Shown here: positions 25,868-36,386 of the stretch, piece by piece | How positions within the stretch are numbered: position 1 is the first letter of the stretch | How the letters are laid out: every line of letters starts with the position of its first letter | From: Coptis chinensis | Lineage: Eukaryota; Streptophyta; Magnoliopsida; Ranunculales; Ranunculaceae | DNA length: 64,000 bases | Reading direction: 5' to 3' | Assembly: GCA_015680905.1 (NCBI GenBank) | Contig: CM027378.1 | Location: 106,599,501-106,663,500, forward strand | Notes under the pieces: model-generated | Told to the model about the DNA's origin: nothing | The model's input: the letters and a program-made list of their open reading frames with translations, nothing else | Databases searched by the model: none | Position numbers and translations under genes: made by a program

Positions 25868-26322
25868 AGGACCTTAAATAAGTACCAAATCTAAAACACC
25901 CACAACTTTTTTTTTTTTTTTTTTTTGGTTGGCAAGCGGGGTTTTTAACGAGGTCCCCTACCCCCTTAAATTGAGAAGAGTGAGTAAGACACCCACAACT
26001 TCACCTACAAAATGATTTAAACCCTAATCTTTTGTGCATATGATTTGCTAACTATAAAGAACATCTCTACAAAAATTCAACTCGTTTGACAATTTTTAAC
26101 ACTGACAAAAGATGAATGCAAAAACTAGACATTTCTGGACCTTTATATATATATATTCAAAAGTGGAAAACAATTTTATCTAAGTTAGAGGATATCAAAC
26201 GAGTTGAATTTTTATAGAAATGTTCTTTATGGTTAGTAGATCATATGCACAAAAGATTAGGGTTTAAATCATTTTGTAGGTGAAGTTGTGGGTGTTTTAG
26301 ATTTGATACTTATTTAAGGTCC
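25868..26322. mobile_element. Foldback (long inverted repeat) element
   Basis: The left arm from GGACCTTAAATAAGTACCAA (25869) through AAAAATTCAACTCGTTTGA (to about 26091) is the inverse of the right arm from TCAAACGAGTTGAATTTTTA (about 26195) to ACTTATTTAAGGTCC (26322). The loop is about 100 bp. The left arm is interrupted by the 80-bp insert at 25909-25988, which the right arm lacks. No ORF is present. The target duplication could not be settled because the flanks are TA-rich. Confidence 0.75.
25909..25988 (-). mobile_element. Short retroposed insert (SINE-like or 3' fragment) with poly(A) and 13-bp duplication
   Basis: Read on the minus strand it ends in a run of ~20 A preceded by CCTCGTTAAAAACCCCGCTT. 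It is flanked by perfect copies of ACACCCACAACTT (25896-25908 and 25989-26001). The opposite arm of the host foldback has this sequence once and nothing inserted. Poly(A) plus a variable-length target duplication is the mark of LINE-mediated retroposition. It is too short to show pol III boxes. Confidence 0.8.
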
Positions 26323-26368
26323 TTAAATTTTATATATATTAGGTCCTTAAATTATATATATATATATA

Positions 26369-26658
26369 CGGGCCGGCCACGTCGACATACTATTCTAACA
26401 TATTATCTTGACATACCTAGCCAACCATCAGATCAAGCGGAATCGACCCCAGTGATTTACCTCTAAAAAAACGAAACAAATGAATTGAAAGGGGCGAAAA
26501 TGTCATTTTGTTTTGCTAAAGAAAAAACTCATTTTTCTTCTTTGTAGCTTTTTCACCCAAAAAAAAACTCGTTCTTCTTCTCGAAGAAATCTCGTTTTAT
26601 TTTTTTGACTCCCATCGTAAAGGTTGTTAGGCAGACTCCCATTGTAAGTATTTCTTGT
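26369..26658. repeat. Left TIR of the MULE
   Basis: Matches the inverse of 31003-31296 with scattered substitutions and small indels. It carries an internal near-repeat (GACTCCCATCGTAAAG and GACTCCCATTGTAAG) also found in the other TIR. Confidence 0.92.
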
Positions 26659-26857
26659 TTCGTTAGTTATCCAACCATAATATATATATGTATAGTCGTC
26701 CCCTGCTGTAAAAGACGATGCATTGTAACTATCCAAATGACCATTATGAAGGAAACCAAAGAAAGACCCTGCTGTATCTTGGATCTAAGCAAATACACTA
26801 AATTATTCTAACAAATTTTGACCAATAGTTGTCTAGCTAAACATTACGTACTGATGA

Positions 26858-26980
26858 GAATTTGTGTAGCAAGAAATTGCACATGGCATATATGTTAAGC
26901 ATTTTACATCATTCTGCCGAATTTGTGTAGCAAGAAATTGCACATGATATATATGTTAAGCATTTTACATCATTCTGCCT
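26858..26980. repeat. Two-copy ~62 bp tandem duplication
   Basis: GAATTTGTGTAGCAAGAAAT through CATTTTACATCATTCTGCC occurs twice in a row, differing at GGCATATATG versus GATATATATG. It lies between the MULE TIR and the transposase start. Confidence 0.85.
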
Positions 26981-27143
26981 TCTATGGAACTCATCGAGTC
27001 CAGTAGGGTAGTTAGCCATTCAATTCAATGAGGTTTTCAGGCTCTAAAAATCGTGTCCTTGATGAACTGATTGTATGTTTTTTCTAAGTTGTACTCGCCT
27101 CCATTTATCTATTTAATTATTTGTTTTTTTTTGGGTACTAGAA

Positions 27144-29090
27144 ATGACTTTGAATGGAGCTTCCGATGTTCCCGATTCAGTACTAGTGGATTCTTCTCCA
27201 ATTGAAGCCACAAACGAAGACATACAATTGTTAGAAGCACCATATATGTAGGGATGTCGTTTTAACGGTTCGAGGAAGAAAAGAAATACTACAAAGAGTA
27301 TGGTCGACAAATGGGGATTTGAAACGCGTGTTAGGAGTGCAGTTAAGAGACAATTACATGTGGACGTACCTTCTAGTGGTCTCTTGGTCTGTTCACGTGA
27401 GGGGATCCATAACAAAAAAGAAGATGTGTCTATTAGAGTGTCAAGAACATCAAGAAACACTTCGATTGTCAGGTGTGATTGTAAAGCAAGAATGAGATTG
27501 GCAAAGAAAAAACTCGACAATATATACACATTCACATTGGTTGAAAACAACCATAGTCATGGCTTGGTTTCTCCGTACAAGAGGGGTTCAATGAGGTCGA
27601 ATAAATCTATGCGAAGCAACAAAAGAACCTCGACAGATTTTTGATAATGAGGGTTTACCAAAGGCAAAAGTTGCATCGTTTTTTCCGGGGATGCAATTGG
27701 GCTTACTTCAAAGATGTGTCAAAACTATTATGCCACAAGAAAGAAACCAAAAGAAAATGACGACGGGTCGGCTGTACTTGATTACTTTAAGCAAAAGAGC
27801 GCAGAAAATTCTCAATTCTACTACGCTGTTCAACTAGATCCAAGTGGTACCGCAATTAATTTTTTTTGGATTGAAGGACGGTCTCGGGTGCAGTACGAAT
27901 ACTTTGGAGATGTTGTATCTTTCAATACAACTTACCAGACTAATATTTATGAAATGCCTTTTGCTCCTTTTACTGGTGTCAACCACCATTTGCAATCCAT
28001 TCAATTTGGGTGTGCATTATTTCTTGATGAGACTGAGGAAACATTTGTGTGGTTATTTCAGACATGGCTTGCAACTATGGGTGGTCGCCCTCCAACTTCG
28101 ATTCTCACTGATCAAGACAGGCAATGGTGGAGCGATTGCTAAGGTATTCCCTTCACACGACATCGCCATTGTTTTTGGCATGTTTCAAATAAATTTTCAG
28201 AGAAGTTGGGGCATGTCTACCATAAAAACAACACATTTGGCGCATGAGCTAAATTTCGTTCTTAAATCCTATAGGATAGATGATTTTGAAAGCAAGTGGC
28301 CCTGCGACCGATGGTAAAATACGATTTGGTGGAGCATAGTTGGTTGACTGAAATGTATGAGTTAAGAAGAAATTGGGTTCGGGTTTATCGATTAGACACC
28401 TTCTTCTTTGGAATGAACACAACCGACGGAGTGAATCAATGAACTCTTATTATGATAACTTTGTTAGTTCGACGACTACTCTCATGCAATTTGTTCATGG
28501 TAACGAAAGAAGTTTGGGATTGATTGTCAAGCATGAAAGAGACTTTGATTACAACACTGAACATAAATGTCGCAATGTGGGTAGAAACGAGTTCCTTTTG
28601 AAGCATGCTGGCAAAGTGTACACAATAAATGTTTTTAATAAATTTAAGTTTCAGGTGTAAAATGCAAGAAACTACTACAAAATTGTTGAAGAGGTGGTTG
28701 ACAGGAACGGAAATGGAACTTATTTCTTGAAATCAAGAAAGCCTCGTGGATACCAATGTTTGGAAAGTAAGTTTTGATAGAACAACCCCGAGGCCGAGTG
28801 TGAATGTAAGTATTTCAAGTTTATGGGTATACCCTTACGCCATCTTTTGAAGATTTTTTTTGCGGTATGGCGTCCGAAGGATTCCAGCTCACTTTATTTT
28901 GAAGAGGTGGACACAAAAGGCAAACACTTACAGTGGTCGTGTTTGATGGTGGATTAGTAAATGGTCATGGAAACCAAGAGGCTTTAAGAGTTTCCCATTG
29001 CATTAAGGTTACTACTCAATTGGCATATGATGCAAAGAACTAATGTAGGAGAGTTACACATTTTTCATAGAGAAAATGAGTGAACATCAA
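27144..29090 (+). pseudogene. FAR1/MURA-type MULE transposase, multiply frameshifted
   Basis: The protein would bind the TIRs and catalyse excision and insertion. In order: an N-terminal leader (ATG 27144); the FAR1/WRKY-GCM1 zinc-binding domain, with KYYKEYGRQMG and GFETRVR in different frames, LVCSREG, CDCKARMRL and NNHSHGL (about 27255-27560); the DDE catalytic domain with YFGDVVSFNTTY, MPFAPFTGVNHH, DETEETFVWLF and SILTDQD (27714-28140); then ELNFVLKSYRIDDFESKW and RSESMNSYYDNFV (to about 28480); and a SWIM zinc finger CECKYFKFMGIPLRHLL at 28796-28850. The SWIM CxH cysteine is replaced by Leu (PLRH, usually PCRH). Stops or shifts occur at about 27250, 27270, 27644, 28140, 28313 and 28660. 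Both the domain order and the TIR context agree. Confidence 0.92.
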
Positions 29091-29099
29091 TTGAGTTAT

Positions 29100-30560
29100 A
29101 AGTGCAAGGAAACTCTCATTGAAGGAGCTACTAAAGGAGTTACTAAAGAGGTGGCTTCAACTAACAGAAGCTTAAAGTTGATGTAGCAGTAGAGGTATTT
29201 TCTTATCACTTGTTTTTGCAAATTAAATTTAATTTTAAGCTTAACCCCTTAACCTTTGTTTCACAGGGTTTTAATTTTGAACCCCAACATTTCTTAAACA
29301 AAGGGGAGAAATAAGAGAATAAAGTCCTGTAGGGAGATAGCCCAAGAAGAAAAGAATGGAAGGTTATTGTAAAAAACGTGCCAAAAGATTACAAAACATG
29401 ACTCAAGAAATTGTGGGACAAGATTCAAACGTAATAACGTGTTCTATTTTTTTATAAATTTAATATTGGATATTTGTTATCAACTTTTAACATGTATTTT
29501 ACTTGCATGCTACTTTTAGCGAGCAAATGACTAATTAGCAATGGGATGAGATACTGAATTTTGATAGTTGCGGTGTTGAACTTTGATAGGGGTGTGCTGA
29601 TTTTTTTGCATGGAGGGGTGCCGAGCAATAATAAGTGTTGTTATTGGTTTTTTTAGTCTTTGAATCATTCAATTATTTTTGGTTATGTGAAACAATGTGG
29701 TAGACAAAGTGTGTTCAGACTTCAGACTATGGACATTGCGTTACTGCAGTGGAGATATTCCAGAGCATTATGAACTGATTTATTAATTTGAAGGGCTCAT
29801 GTTTATTGTTCTAAAGTATTCTTTTAATTGTTGTCACAAGCATCATTTGGTTCATCGCATACGTAACATGGGATTGTATTTACGCAGGTGTGTAACATGT
29901 CAGGTCTTAAGACTTAATTTTGTGAAGCCACGACAATATCCCCATCTCATGCTACTTTTTGTAAAATATACCAGAACATGTCTACAGTTGCAAAAATGCC
30001 CCTGCAGAAATGCCTCATTGCACCTAGTATTCAACTCACTATACCCATCTACGGATTCAAAGAAAAAACACTTGCACCACATCATCGCAGCAGGGGTGGC
30101 AACCACCAAAAAGTTCACTAAAAAGTAACTAAAACTCTTCAATTGCTTTGTATTGAATTTATTGACTATTTCTATACAATTATTTTTCTTCACAATTGGG
30201 GCATCATATAAAGATTAAAATAGATTAACCATTCTCCCATTATAGTTCTCATGGAAATCTAGTTTTGATCTTTTTCTTATAATACAACATATAATTGTTA
30301 CAAGACTTTTTATAGTTCCCGTATAAATTAACTCTTCTTCATAAAAAAATTATGCATTGGTGACAACTTACACAAACAAATGCAGTGTGACATAGGTACT
30401 TAAAGGAAAATTTTAGGGAGGCAGAGCATTAGAATGTACTTGATTGCATCTATAAGGCCATTTACCGAGCATTGAACTTGAACACATGTAACATTACTTA
30501 CATAAACCAAGTGTTTGTGGAAGTTTTCAACCAAAAGTGATAACGCTTAACTATACAAGA
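29100..30560. other. MULE interior without a recognised gene
   Basis: Non-coding AT-rich sequence between the transposase remnant and the KNOX fragment. A 109-codon + frame at 29799-30128 and the overlapping minus frame lack motifs and are probably chance. Confidence 0.45.
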
Positions 30561-30599
30561 TTTTCGTGATTCTAAAAAACGACATCAATGGTCGAAATG

Positions 30600-30996
30600 C
30601 CTAGAAATGTAGAATCCTTCCAGCCACTAATAAGGCATGCTACCAATCCTTGAGCTAGCTTAGCGATTTCTGATGGGTAAGGCCATTTGTGGTGCCTACT
30701 CCACCGGTCGTAAAACTTTTGCCTAGCTTTCTTGGAGAGTTTCCCTTTCTTTTTCTTCTTCATAAATTCCTGCTTAAGACCTCCCAAATACCCCATCGTA
30801 TTCTAAAAAGTTTAAGCTTCAGTTCCTATCTTACGCTAAAATAGATCAATGTAGTGATCACTTACATCAACATTTTCCTCGAATTTCTTATTCAAATCAG
30901 CAGCCTCAAAATGACCAGAATTTGAAGAAGAAACGGTGAGGGCTTTGAATTGGCACTCAATTCTGGACATAAACATCATGGCTTCTTTGACTGGTC
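30600..30996 (-). pseudogene. Captured fragment of a class I KNOX homeobox gene (STM-like)
   Basis: On the minus strand, from the TIR inward: PVKEAMMFMSRIECQFKAL and FEENVDVSDHYID, matching the end of the KNOX2 domain and linker of SHOOTMERISTEMLESS-type proteins. An ELK domain follows with ELKLKLFRIR, shifting frame to GYLGGLKQEF, then MKKKKKGKLSKKARQKFYD and RWSRHHKWPYPSEIAKLA of the TALE homeodomain (the PYP insert is visible). After that the expected recognition helix (usually NNWFINQRKR) is missing; a short GL, and a WK that may be the HWK after the helix, are all that remain. A stop at about 30831 and a shift before GYLGG show decay. It begins only ~7 bp inside the right TIR, antisense to the transposase, as in Pack-MULE gene capture. 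Class I assignment rests on the FKAL and ELK/KQEF style. Confidence 0.85.
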
Positions 30997-31002
30997 TGCC
31001 TA

Positions 31003-31294
31003 ACAAGAAATACTTACAATGGGAGTCTGCCTAACAACCTTTACGATGGGAGTCAAAAAAATAAAACGAGATTTCCTCGAGAAGAAGAAGAACGAGTTTT
31101 TTTTTGGGTGAAAAAGCTACGAAGAAGAAAATTGGGTTTTTTCTTTAGCAAAACAAAATGACATTTTCGCCCCCTTTCAATTCATTTGTTTGGTTTTTTT
31201 AGAGGTAGATTTGGAGGTCAGATTCTGTTTGATCTGATGGTTGGCTAGGTATATCAAGATAGTTAGTTAGAATAGTATGTCGACCTAGCCGGCC

Positions 31295-31296
<2 letters not shown>
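31003..31296. repeat. Right TIR of the MULE
   Basis: Inverse match to 26369-26658 ending GCCGGCCCG. It is followed at once by a TA microsatellite (31297-31328). Confidence 0.92.
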
Positions 31297-31331
<35 letters not shown>

Positions 31332-32166
31332 CTTACCAACGTATTTCATGGTTCATATATAATTGTAGTGGATTATAACAGTCCGTCGATCGAAAACCTA
31401 TTTTCATCTTTGTTTTCGTTGGGTGGGGTGACGACGGGGCTAATGCTCTCATAGTTATTCTGATTTGAGCCCAGAGCAAGGCAAGTGGCTCATTCACGAG
31501 AAGTCGAGAAACAAGGTTATTGGAATAGATATAAACACGCTTTAGTCTTTGATGCTATATATGATATATTTTAGAAAATTGTCTGAAGGAAATCCTTTCA
31601 TAAACAGTGTTTGCCCCTGTCCTTGTTGTACCTTGATTTTTATAAATTAAGTTCATATGATACCGGAGATTGACACTGATTTTAGAAAAGCTAGGGAGCA
31701 AACATGAAGTTGCTAAACCCATCAATTTGCACTTGCATCTGGAAATTAAGGTGACTCATTATCTTTTCCATTGTTTATTTTATCTGTAGATAGTTTATGA
31801 TTATTTTGCTAATTCTGATTTCTACTTCTTAGAGAAGTCTTAGTGTTTGATGGTTTTCTCTGTGTAAAATGACTGCGCAATATAATGAGCTGCTTCAGTG
31901 TTACAGTACTTCGCACACGGCACACCATATCTTATTCTGCTCGTGTCAGATATTGTGTGTTGGCGACTTTTTGTTGGACTCCTCGCTTGTTCACGCTTGT
32001 TCAATTGCCCACAATCGCTAGAATTGGGGCCAAACGAAGCCTGCCTGCAGTTTGCTGGCTTATTGGGCGAGTCCCTTCTTACAAATTCTTACTTCATATA
32101 GGTGCTGCTGTACCTTAAATTTTTTCTTTCGATATTGTTGGCTGTTTGAGGGTTGTATTGTTTTTA
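31297..32166. other. TA microsatellite, duplicated segment and an unidentified open stretch
   Basis: After the TA run, 31347-31450 is a diverged copy of 21318-21440 (shared TTGTAGTRGATTATAACAGT and ATTTTCATCTT). At 31885-32118 two overlapping + frames are open. One reads TPYLILLVSDIVCWRLFVGL then SLELGPNEACLQFAGLLGE, which is protein-like, but I do not recognise it. It may be a gene relic cut by the Helitron that starts at 32167. Confidence 0.4.
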
Positions 32167-32524
32167 TCTTTATATATATATAATAGCAGTCCCTTTTCAA
32201 GCTTTCTGAGGCTGTCCACGTAAGCAAATCTTAAGTACCCTAGGGGGATTAAGTACCCAGGGTTGTTTCGACAAAATCGGAGTGAAAAGTTCAATTTTTC
32301 GAAAACCCACAAAATTAACCCTAAAAACCCACTTCGTCCTTATTGCGAAACCCATAACAATCCTTTCTTCACCCACAAATTGGAAAGTTTCTTTGTCAAA
32401 TTCACCTCTCCCACGCCCAATCTTTGTCTCCAACTTAAAGCTTTTCAAGTCTCCCACTCAAAATAGAAAGCTAAACACAAAAAAACCCCACGATTTAAAA
32501 CCAAAACTTTTCTTCTTTTCTCCA

Positions 32525-33504
32525 ATGTTCTCCACTTTGCCGTCACTGGTGTTTCTGAGGTACCCACTCTTTCTTTTTTTGACCTTTTCTTTAACACTTT
32601 TGTTATTATTAATAAGTTTTGATTCTCTCTCTGCAGGTAATGTCAAATTTGCTATACTATTATGGTATGTGTGGTGTACTTATCTATGTTCTTGGAGGAA
32701 GTTCGTGTATGTCCCACTAATTCTAACTGATTTTTCTCTCGCTTAAATTTTCACTAATTTATGTTTATAACATTTTGAAGATTGAAGAAACCAAAAATGC
32801 ATGCAAACAGGCTTGATGATTTAAGGGAAAAGCTCACCACACACTTTAGACCTGTGCAAAGGTCGTTCCAATTCTGGGTTCGTGTTGCTGATATCTATAC
32901 TGGTTACAAGGTCTCTCTCTGATTTCAGTAATGTTAATATTTGTTTAAGTGTTTTAAAATAAAAAACTTATATTGTTGGGGTGCCGCCGGTTTTTCAGTT
33001 TCGTGTGAATTTTGTGAAAGACGCAAAGAAGCAAGAGCTTATGTGGGAAAGACAACATGAAATTGCTGCTGAAAAGATCTACTCAATGTGCTCTGAACTT
33101 GGTGGCTTCTTTCTCAAGGTATTCAACAATTTTTATTGTTATTTTAAACCTTACATGGTGTCTCTTAGTGCTGATGTATCTCTAATGGGTTCAGTAGTAT
33201 GTGCTCTTCCCCAAGACTCAGTTGGGCCCAGTGTCTTCGGTTCGATTCCCACCTTCACAGGGAAACTGTGTTTTAAGGGGTCAAGGAATAAAATTCCGAG
33301 GAAAAGAAACAGAAAAGAAAAAGAAAGCCTATTTTAAAACTATTGTGATTTCTATGTCTTCTCCAAATAATGATTTTGGATCTACATTTTTAGAATTTGA
33401 ATTAGGTTGCTCAGATTATTGGGAATCCTGATTTGGCCCCACTTGCATGGGTGAGAAGGCTCATTACATTGTGTGATAGAGCCCCTGCAACACCATTACA
33501 TTGA
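32525..33504 (+). pseudogene. 5' fragment of an ABC1/ADCK (AarF) kinase gene, four exons
   Basis: ABC1 atypical kinases act in plastids or mitochondria. Exons by GT-AG: 32525-32559 (MFSTLPSLVFL), 32781-32910 (HANRLDDLREKL, RPVQRSFQFWVR, ADIYTGYK), 32999-33118 (FVKDAKKQELMWERQHEIAA then KIYSMCSELGGFFLK) and 33406-33504 (VAQIIGNPDLAPLAWVRRLI then TLCDRAPATP). These match the N-terminal part of the family, up to the conserved start of the ABC1 domain. The match ends in LH-stop, where the family continues, and no kinase-core motifs follow. So it is a truncated copy with intact introns, captured as DNA. The exon structure is unusually clean for this window. Confidence 0.82.
33186..33325 (+). mobile_element. 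Possible tRNA-derived SINE in an intron of the ABC1-kinase fragment
   Basis: Within the third intron, a perfect pol III B-box GGTTCGATTCC lies at 33239-33249. About 45 bases upstream is an A-box-like GGTTCAGTAGTA (33188-33199). The stretch ends in an A-rich tail (AAACAGAAAAGAAAAAGAAA, about 33307). This is tRNA-gene-like spacing without a proper tRNA fold. No target duplication was found. Confidence 0.5.
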
Positions 33505-33519
33505 TGTTTTGCATTCTCA

Positions 33520-34660
33520 TTTTCATTGTATATTCGTTTTATTTATGTTTTTTTTGTTAAATATTGTTTTTTGTTCCTTTCATTTTAATCTTATTGTAGT
33601 TTTAATTAATACCTTCGTCCACATTGAATGTCATGTTTCTTTGTCTGATTCAGATGATTTTTCTTTAATGTGCTTAACACTTTAGGCTGGTAGGATTTAA
33701 ATACCAAGGAGAGAGCATCACTGCAACACAAGGCTTCATTACTGTAATAGTCACATGTTGCCATGTTGGTAACAACAAATCTGTATTTGTGTTTATTTGT
33801 GTTGTAGGCACTTCAAGTAACACAGTGCTTTAAAAGGCAACTAAAAATAGCTTTTCCCACTAAAAATAACCTGGGTAAGTAGTATTGAGTTACCATCTCA
33901 ATGTTTTTCTTTTAAGAATGGGATACTAGATTAAGATGTTTTGAATAAACTGTGGGTTTGCCTTATAATACAATTTTTTTTGCATCTCTTTTAGATTTGC
34001 TTATCGTAGTGGAATGTCTTATTTATATTCTCTTTTACAAATAGTTTTGGAAGAAAATGATATCTTATTTTTTGGCGTTGGTTTTGTGTTGCTTGCTCTG
34101 TCCACTTAAAGTTAAAGTCAAGCCGTTCAAGTACGTTCAAGAAGAATGAAGCAATTTCTTGAGGAACTCACCGTCACTTCTTTGATTTAGGTTTCTTTTG
34201 GCATAGGCAAACTAATCGAGTTCTTCTTCTTCGAAGGTAAACATCTTTTATTTCTTGATTGTGTAGAAGATTAACCATTAGCACAAGGTATTGCTTAAAC
34301 ATAATGAAGTGGAATGTACGATGTTGAAAATTTTGATTCGTGAACGGTAAACCCATGATGCATGAGAAGCACAAAATGTAAAGGGTATATACACAGTAAT
34401 TTATCTTTAGTTTCACTCACTAAGTGTAGATTACACAAAGCCTCTGGGTTGCTTATTGGTTTGTGTTAGAGTCTGTATAACACAATGTGTTTTCCCTTAC
34501 TAAGCAAACTTAATGACGAGGGACTAAAAGCTGAATTTCTGACCAATAACACAAAGTTAAGCCAAAAAACCCACTTTGTCCTTATTTCTTTTGCGATAGA
34601 TAAGGAAACTCTGACTTCTTCTCTCAATAAAACACTTCGTCTCCATGATTAGATTGTAAA
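33520..34660. other. Helitron interior without a recognised gene
   Basis: AT-rich. Only short frames lacking motifs are present. Confidence 0.45.
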
Positions 34661-34669
34661 ACAAAACAG

Positions 34670-34891
34670 ATGGAAGAGATTGAGAAAGAGGTTAGTAGAT
34701 TATTGTTGAAGTTAGGATCACTTTGTCTTGAGAAGAACGCCGATGGATGTGAAGCCCGGTTGACTTCCAAGGTTTCTTTTATGAGAAAGATTGAAGGAAG
34801 TCCAATAGTAAGAAATGTTGTGAGATCAAATCTAAGGGTGGTGAGTATCGGGCGGACCTTTGGAGATCACAGTGGTGGTGCTAGATTGTAA
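34670..34891 (+). pseudogene. Coiled-coil protein fragment
   Basis: A 73-codon frame starting MEEIEKEVSRLLLKLGSLCL, an amphipathic heptad-like helix, followed by RKIEGSPIVRNVVRSNLRVV. The EEIEKE-SRL-KL-SL-LEK pattern resembles an uncharacterised plant coiled-coil family, but I cannot name it. It is probably a captured fragment within the Helitron. Confidence 0.35.
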
Positions 34892-35461
34892 AGGAAACAA
34901 GAAATTACTCCAATTTCATTAGGAAAGAATAGAAGAGGCATTTGTCTTATGAAGTTTTTTTTTTCTCATAGGAGAAACTCAAGATGTCCTTCCTTTGAAG
35001 GTGATCTTTTCTTGGATAGTTAGCGAGGTTAAAGCTTTTCATTATATGATTAATTCACTGGCGATGTGGAAACCTCTATTTTTACAATAAATTAGGTATG
35101 GTTTTCTTTGAAACCCATATATGTATCCTTTTGAGTTTTTCAAAGATAATTACAATAAAAACATAGACATGAACTTGGATTAGGAAAATATTATTATACT
35201 TATATTGAGTTTGATTAGATATTGATTTTGATAACCTAACTTTATCGGATATGTGTCGGCATTGATTCAAGACTATACTAATCATTATTTAACTTAGTCT
35301 AAGCTTAAGATATTGCAGATTCGAAGAAGCTATGATTTTTATAATATTTGTGAGACGATTTATCTCCAACTTATGTTAGTCTCTGAATAGGTCACAAACG
35401 TTTCTCCTGCTCCCACTTTAGATTACAATCCTTATTGATATGCATGTGAACCACCGACTTT

Positions 35462-35758
35462 ATGAAGCATGATAATTGTGTACTAATAGGATATGTACTA
35501 AGAGATGCAAATGGTACTTTTATTGCAGCAGAGAACGACAAAGGCAAAAGACGGACAACAGAAGAAGCAAAATGCCAAGGAGTACTCAAAGGAATACAAT
35601 GGTGCCGGAAATTCTGCTCAGTAGAAGTCGAAATTGATGCTCAACAAATAAACAGTTTTTTGGAAGGGAAGGAAGCTAGCATCTCATGGTTTTCAAGAAG
35701 ACTGGTGGATGCCTTAGATTATATTCAAGCTTTTGATTACTTTTGTATTAACTATTAA
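35462..35758 (+). pseudogene. RNase H-like (RVT_3 type) domain fragment
   Basis: The frame reads IGYVLRDANGTFIAAEND, then TTEEAKCQGVLKGIQWCRK and VEVEIDAQQINSFLEGKEA. This is the plant reverse-transcriptase-like RNase H fold, normally with G-VLRD-G---AA, an AEA glutamate and an E-D serine/alanine motif. The catalytic Glu and second Asp are present. The first Asp of the fold lies before the fragment or is lost. Such domains come from LINE elements or from stand-alone plant genes. Confidence 0.7.
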
Positions 35759-35849
35759 GTGGATCCACAGATTTGCAAACACCCCAACGTTCTGAGTGGA
35801 TGACCCTACCACCAAGTTGGTTGCTGAACGCCTGGGATAAACCATCTTT

Positions 35850-36271
35850 ACATCCTCTACTTTCTAATATCTAATATTTATAGTATGTTGACTACCGAAA
35901 AAAATAGGGAAACCTTATTGGAATGTATATTATAGGCGAGCATTGAAATGTTACTTGGTTGTAACTCAGTATCAGAGATTCCAAGATTTTTCTTCTAATG
36001 ATTACAATGTTGTTAGTGCATATTAGGATACTTGATGCACGGGTGCATTAGATATTGAGTACATCCTCTACTTTCTAATATCTAATATTTATAGTATGTT
36101 GACTACCGAAAAAAAATAGGGAAACCTTATTGGAATGTATATTATAGGCGAGCATTGAAATGTTACTTGGTTGTAACTCAGTATCAGAGATTCCAAGATT
36201 TTTCTTCTAATGATTACAATGTTGTTAGTGCATATTAGGATACTTGATGCACGGGTGCATTAGATATTGAG
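35850..36271. repeat. Near-perfect 211 bp tandem duplication
   Basis: The unit running from ACATCCTCTACTTTCTAATA to GTGCATTAGATATTGAGT occurs at 35850 and again at 36061. The only difference I see is one extra A in a run (7 versus 8). The near-identity makes this one of the youngest events in the window. Confidence 0.93.
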
Positions 36272-36386
36272 TAGTACTTAGAATAGAACTCGCTGAATAT
36301 TTTTTCTTTTAAGTGTCACTAAACATAGATGGTCTTTCTCATGTATCGTTATTTATGATTTTTACTTGACAGCTTCTATTAGTTCA

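Larger units (their letters stand above)
26369..31296 (+). mobile_element. Mutator-like element (MULE) with ~290 bp TIRs
   Basis: The left terminus CGGGCCGGCCACGTCGACAT and the right terminus, read inversely as CGGGCCGGCTAGGTCGACAT, begin matching inverted repeats. They run 26369-26658 and 31003-31296. The insertion sits inside a TA microsatellite, so the expected 9-bp target duplication cannot be distinguished from repeat. Inside are a FAR1-type MULE transposase in broken frames (+ strand) and an antisense KNOX gene fragment. Long TIRs plus this transposase identify the superfamily securely. Confidence 0.93.

Noticed and set aside
31885..32118. Membrane protein gene
   Set aside because: Two overlapping hydrophobic frames, no start context, no splice signals; kept only as an unidentified open stretch.
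33239..33249. A functional tRNA gene
   Set aside because: The B-box is present but no acceptor stem or cloverleaf could be formed around it by eye; SINE-like instead.
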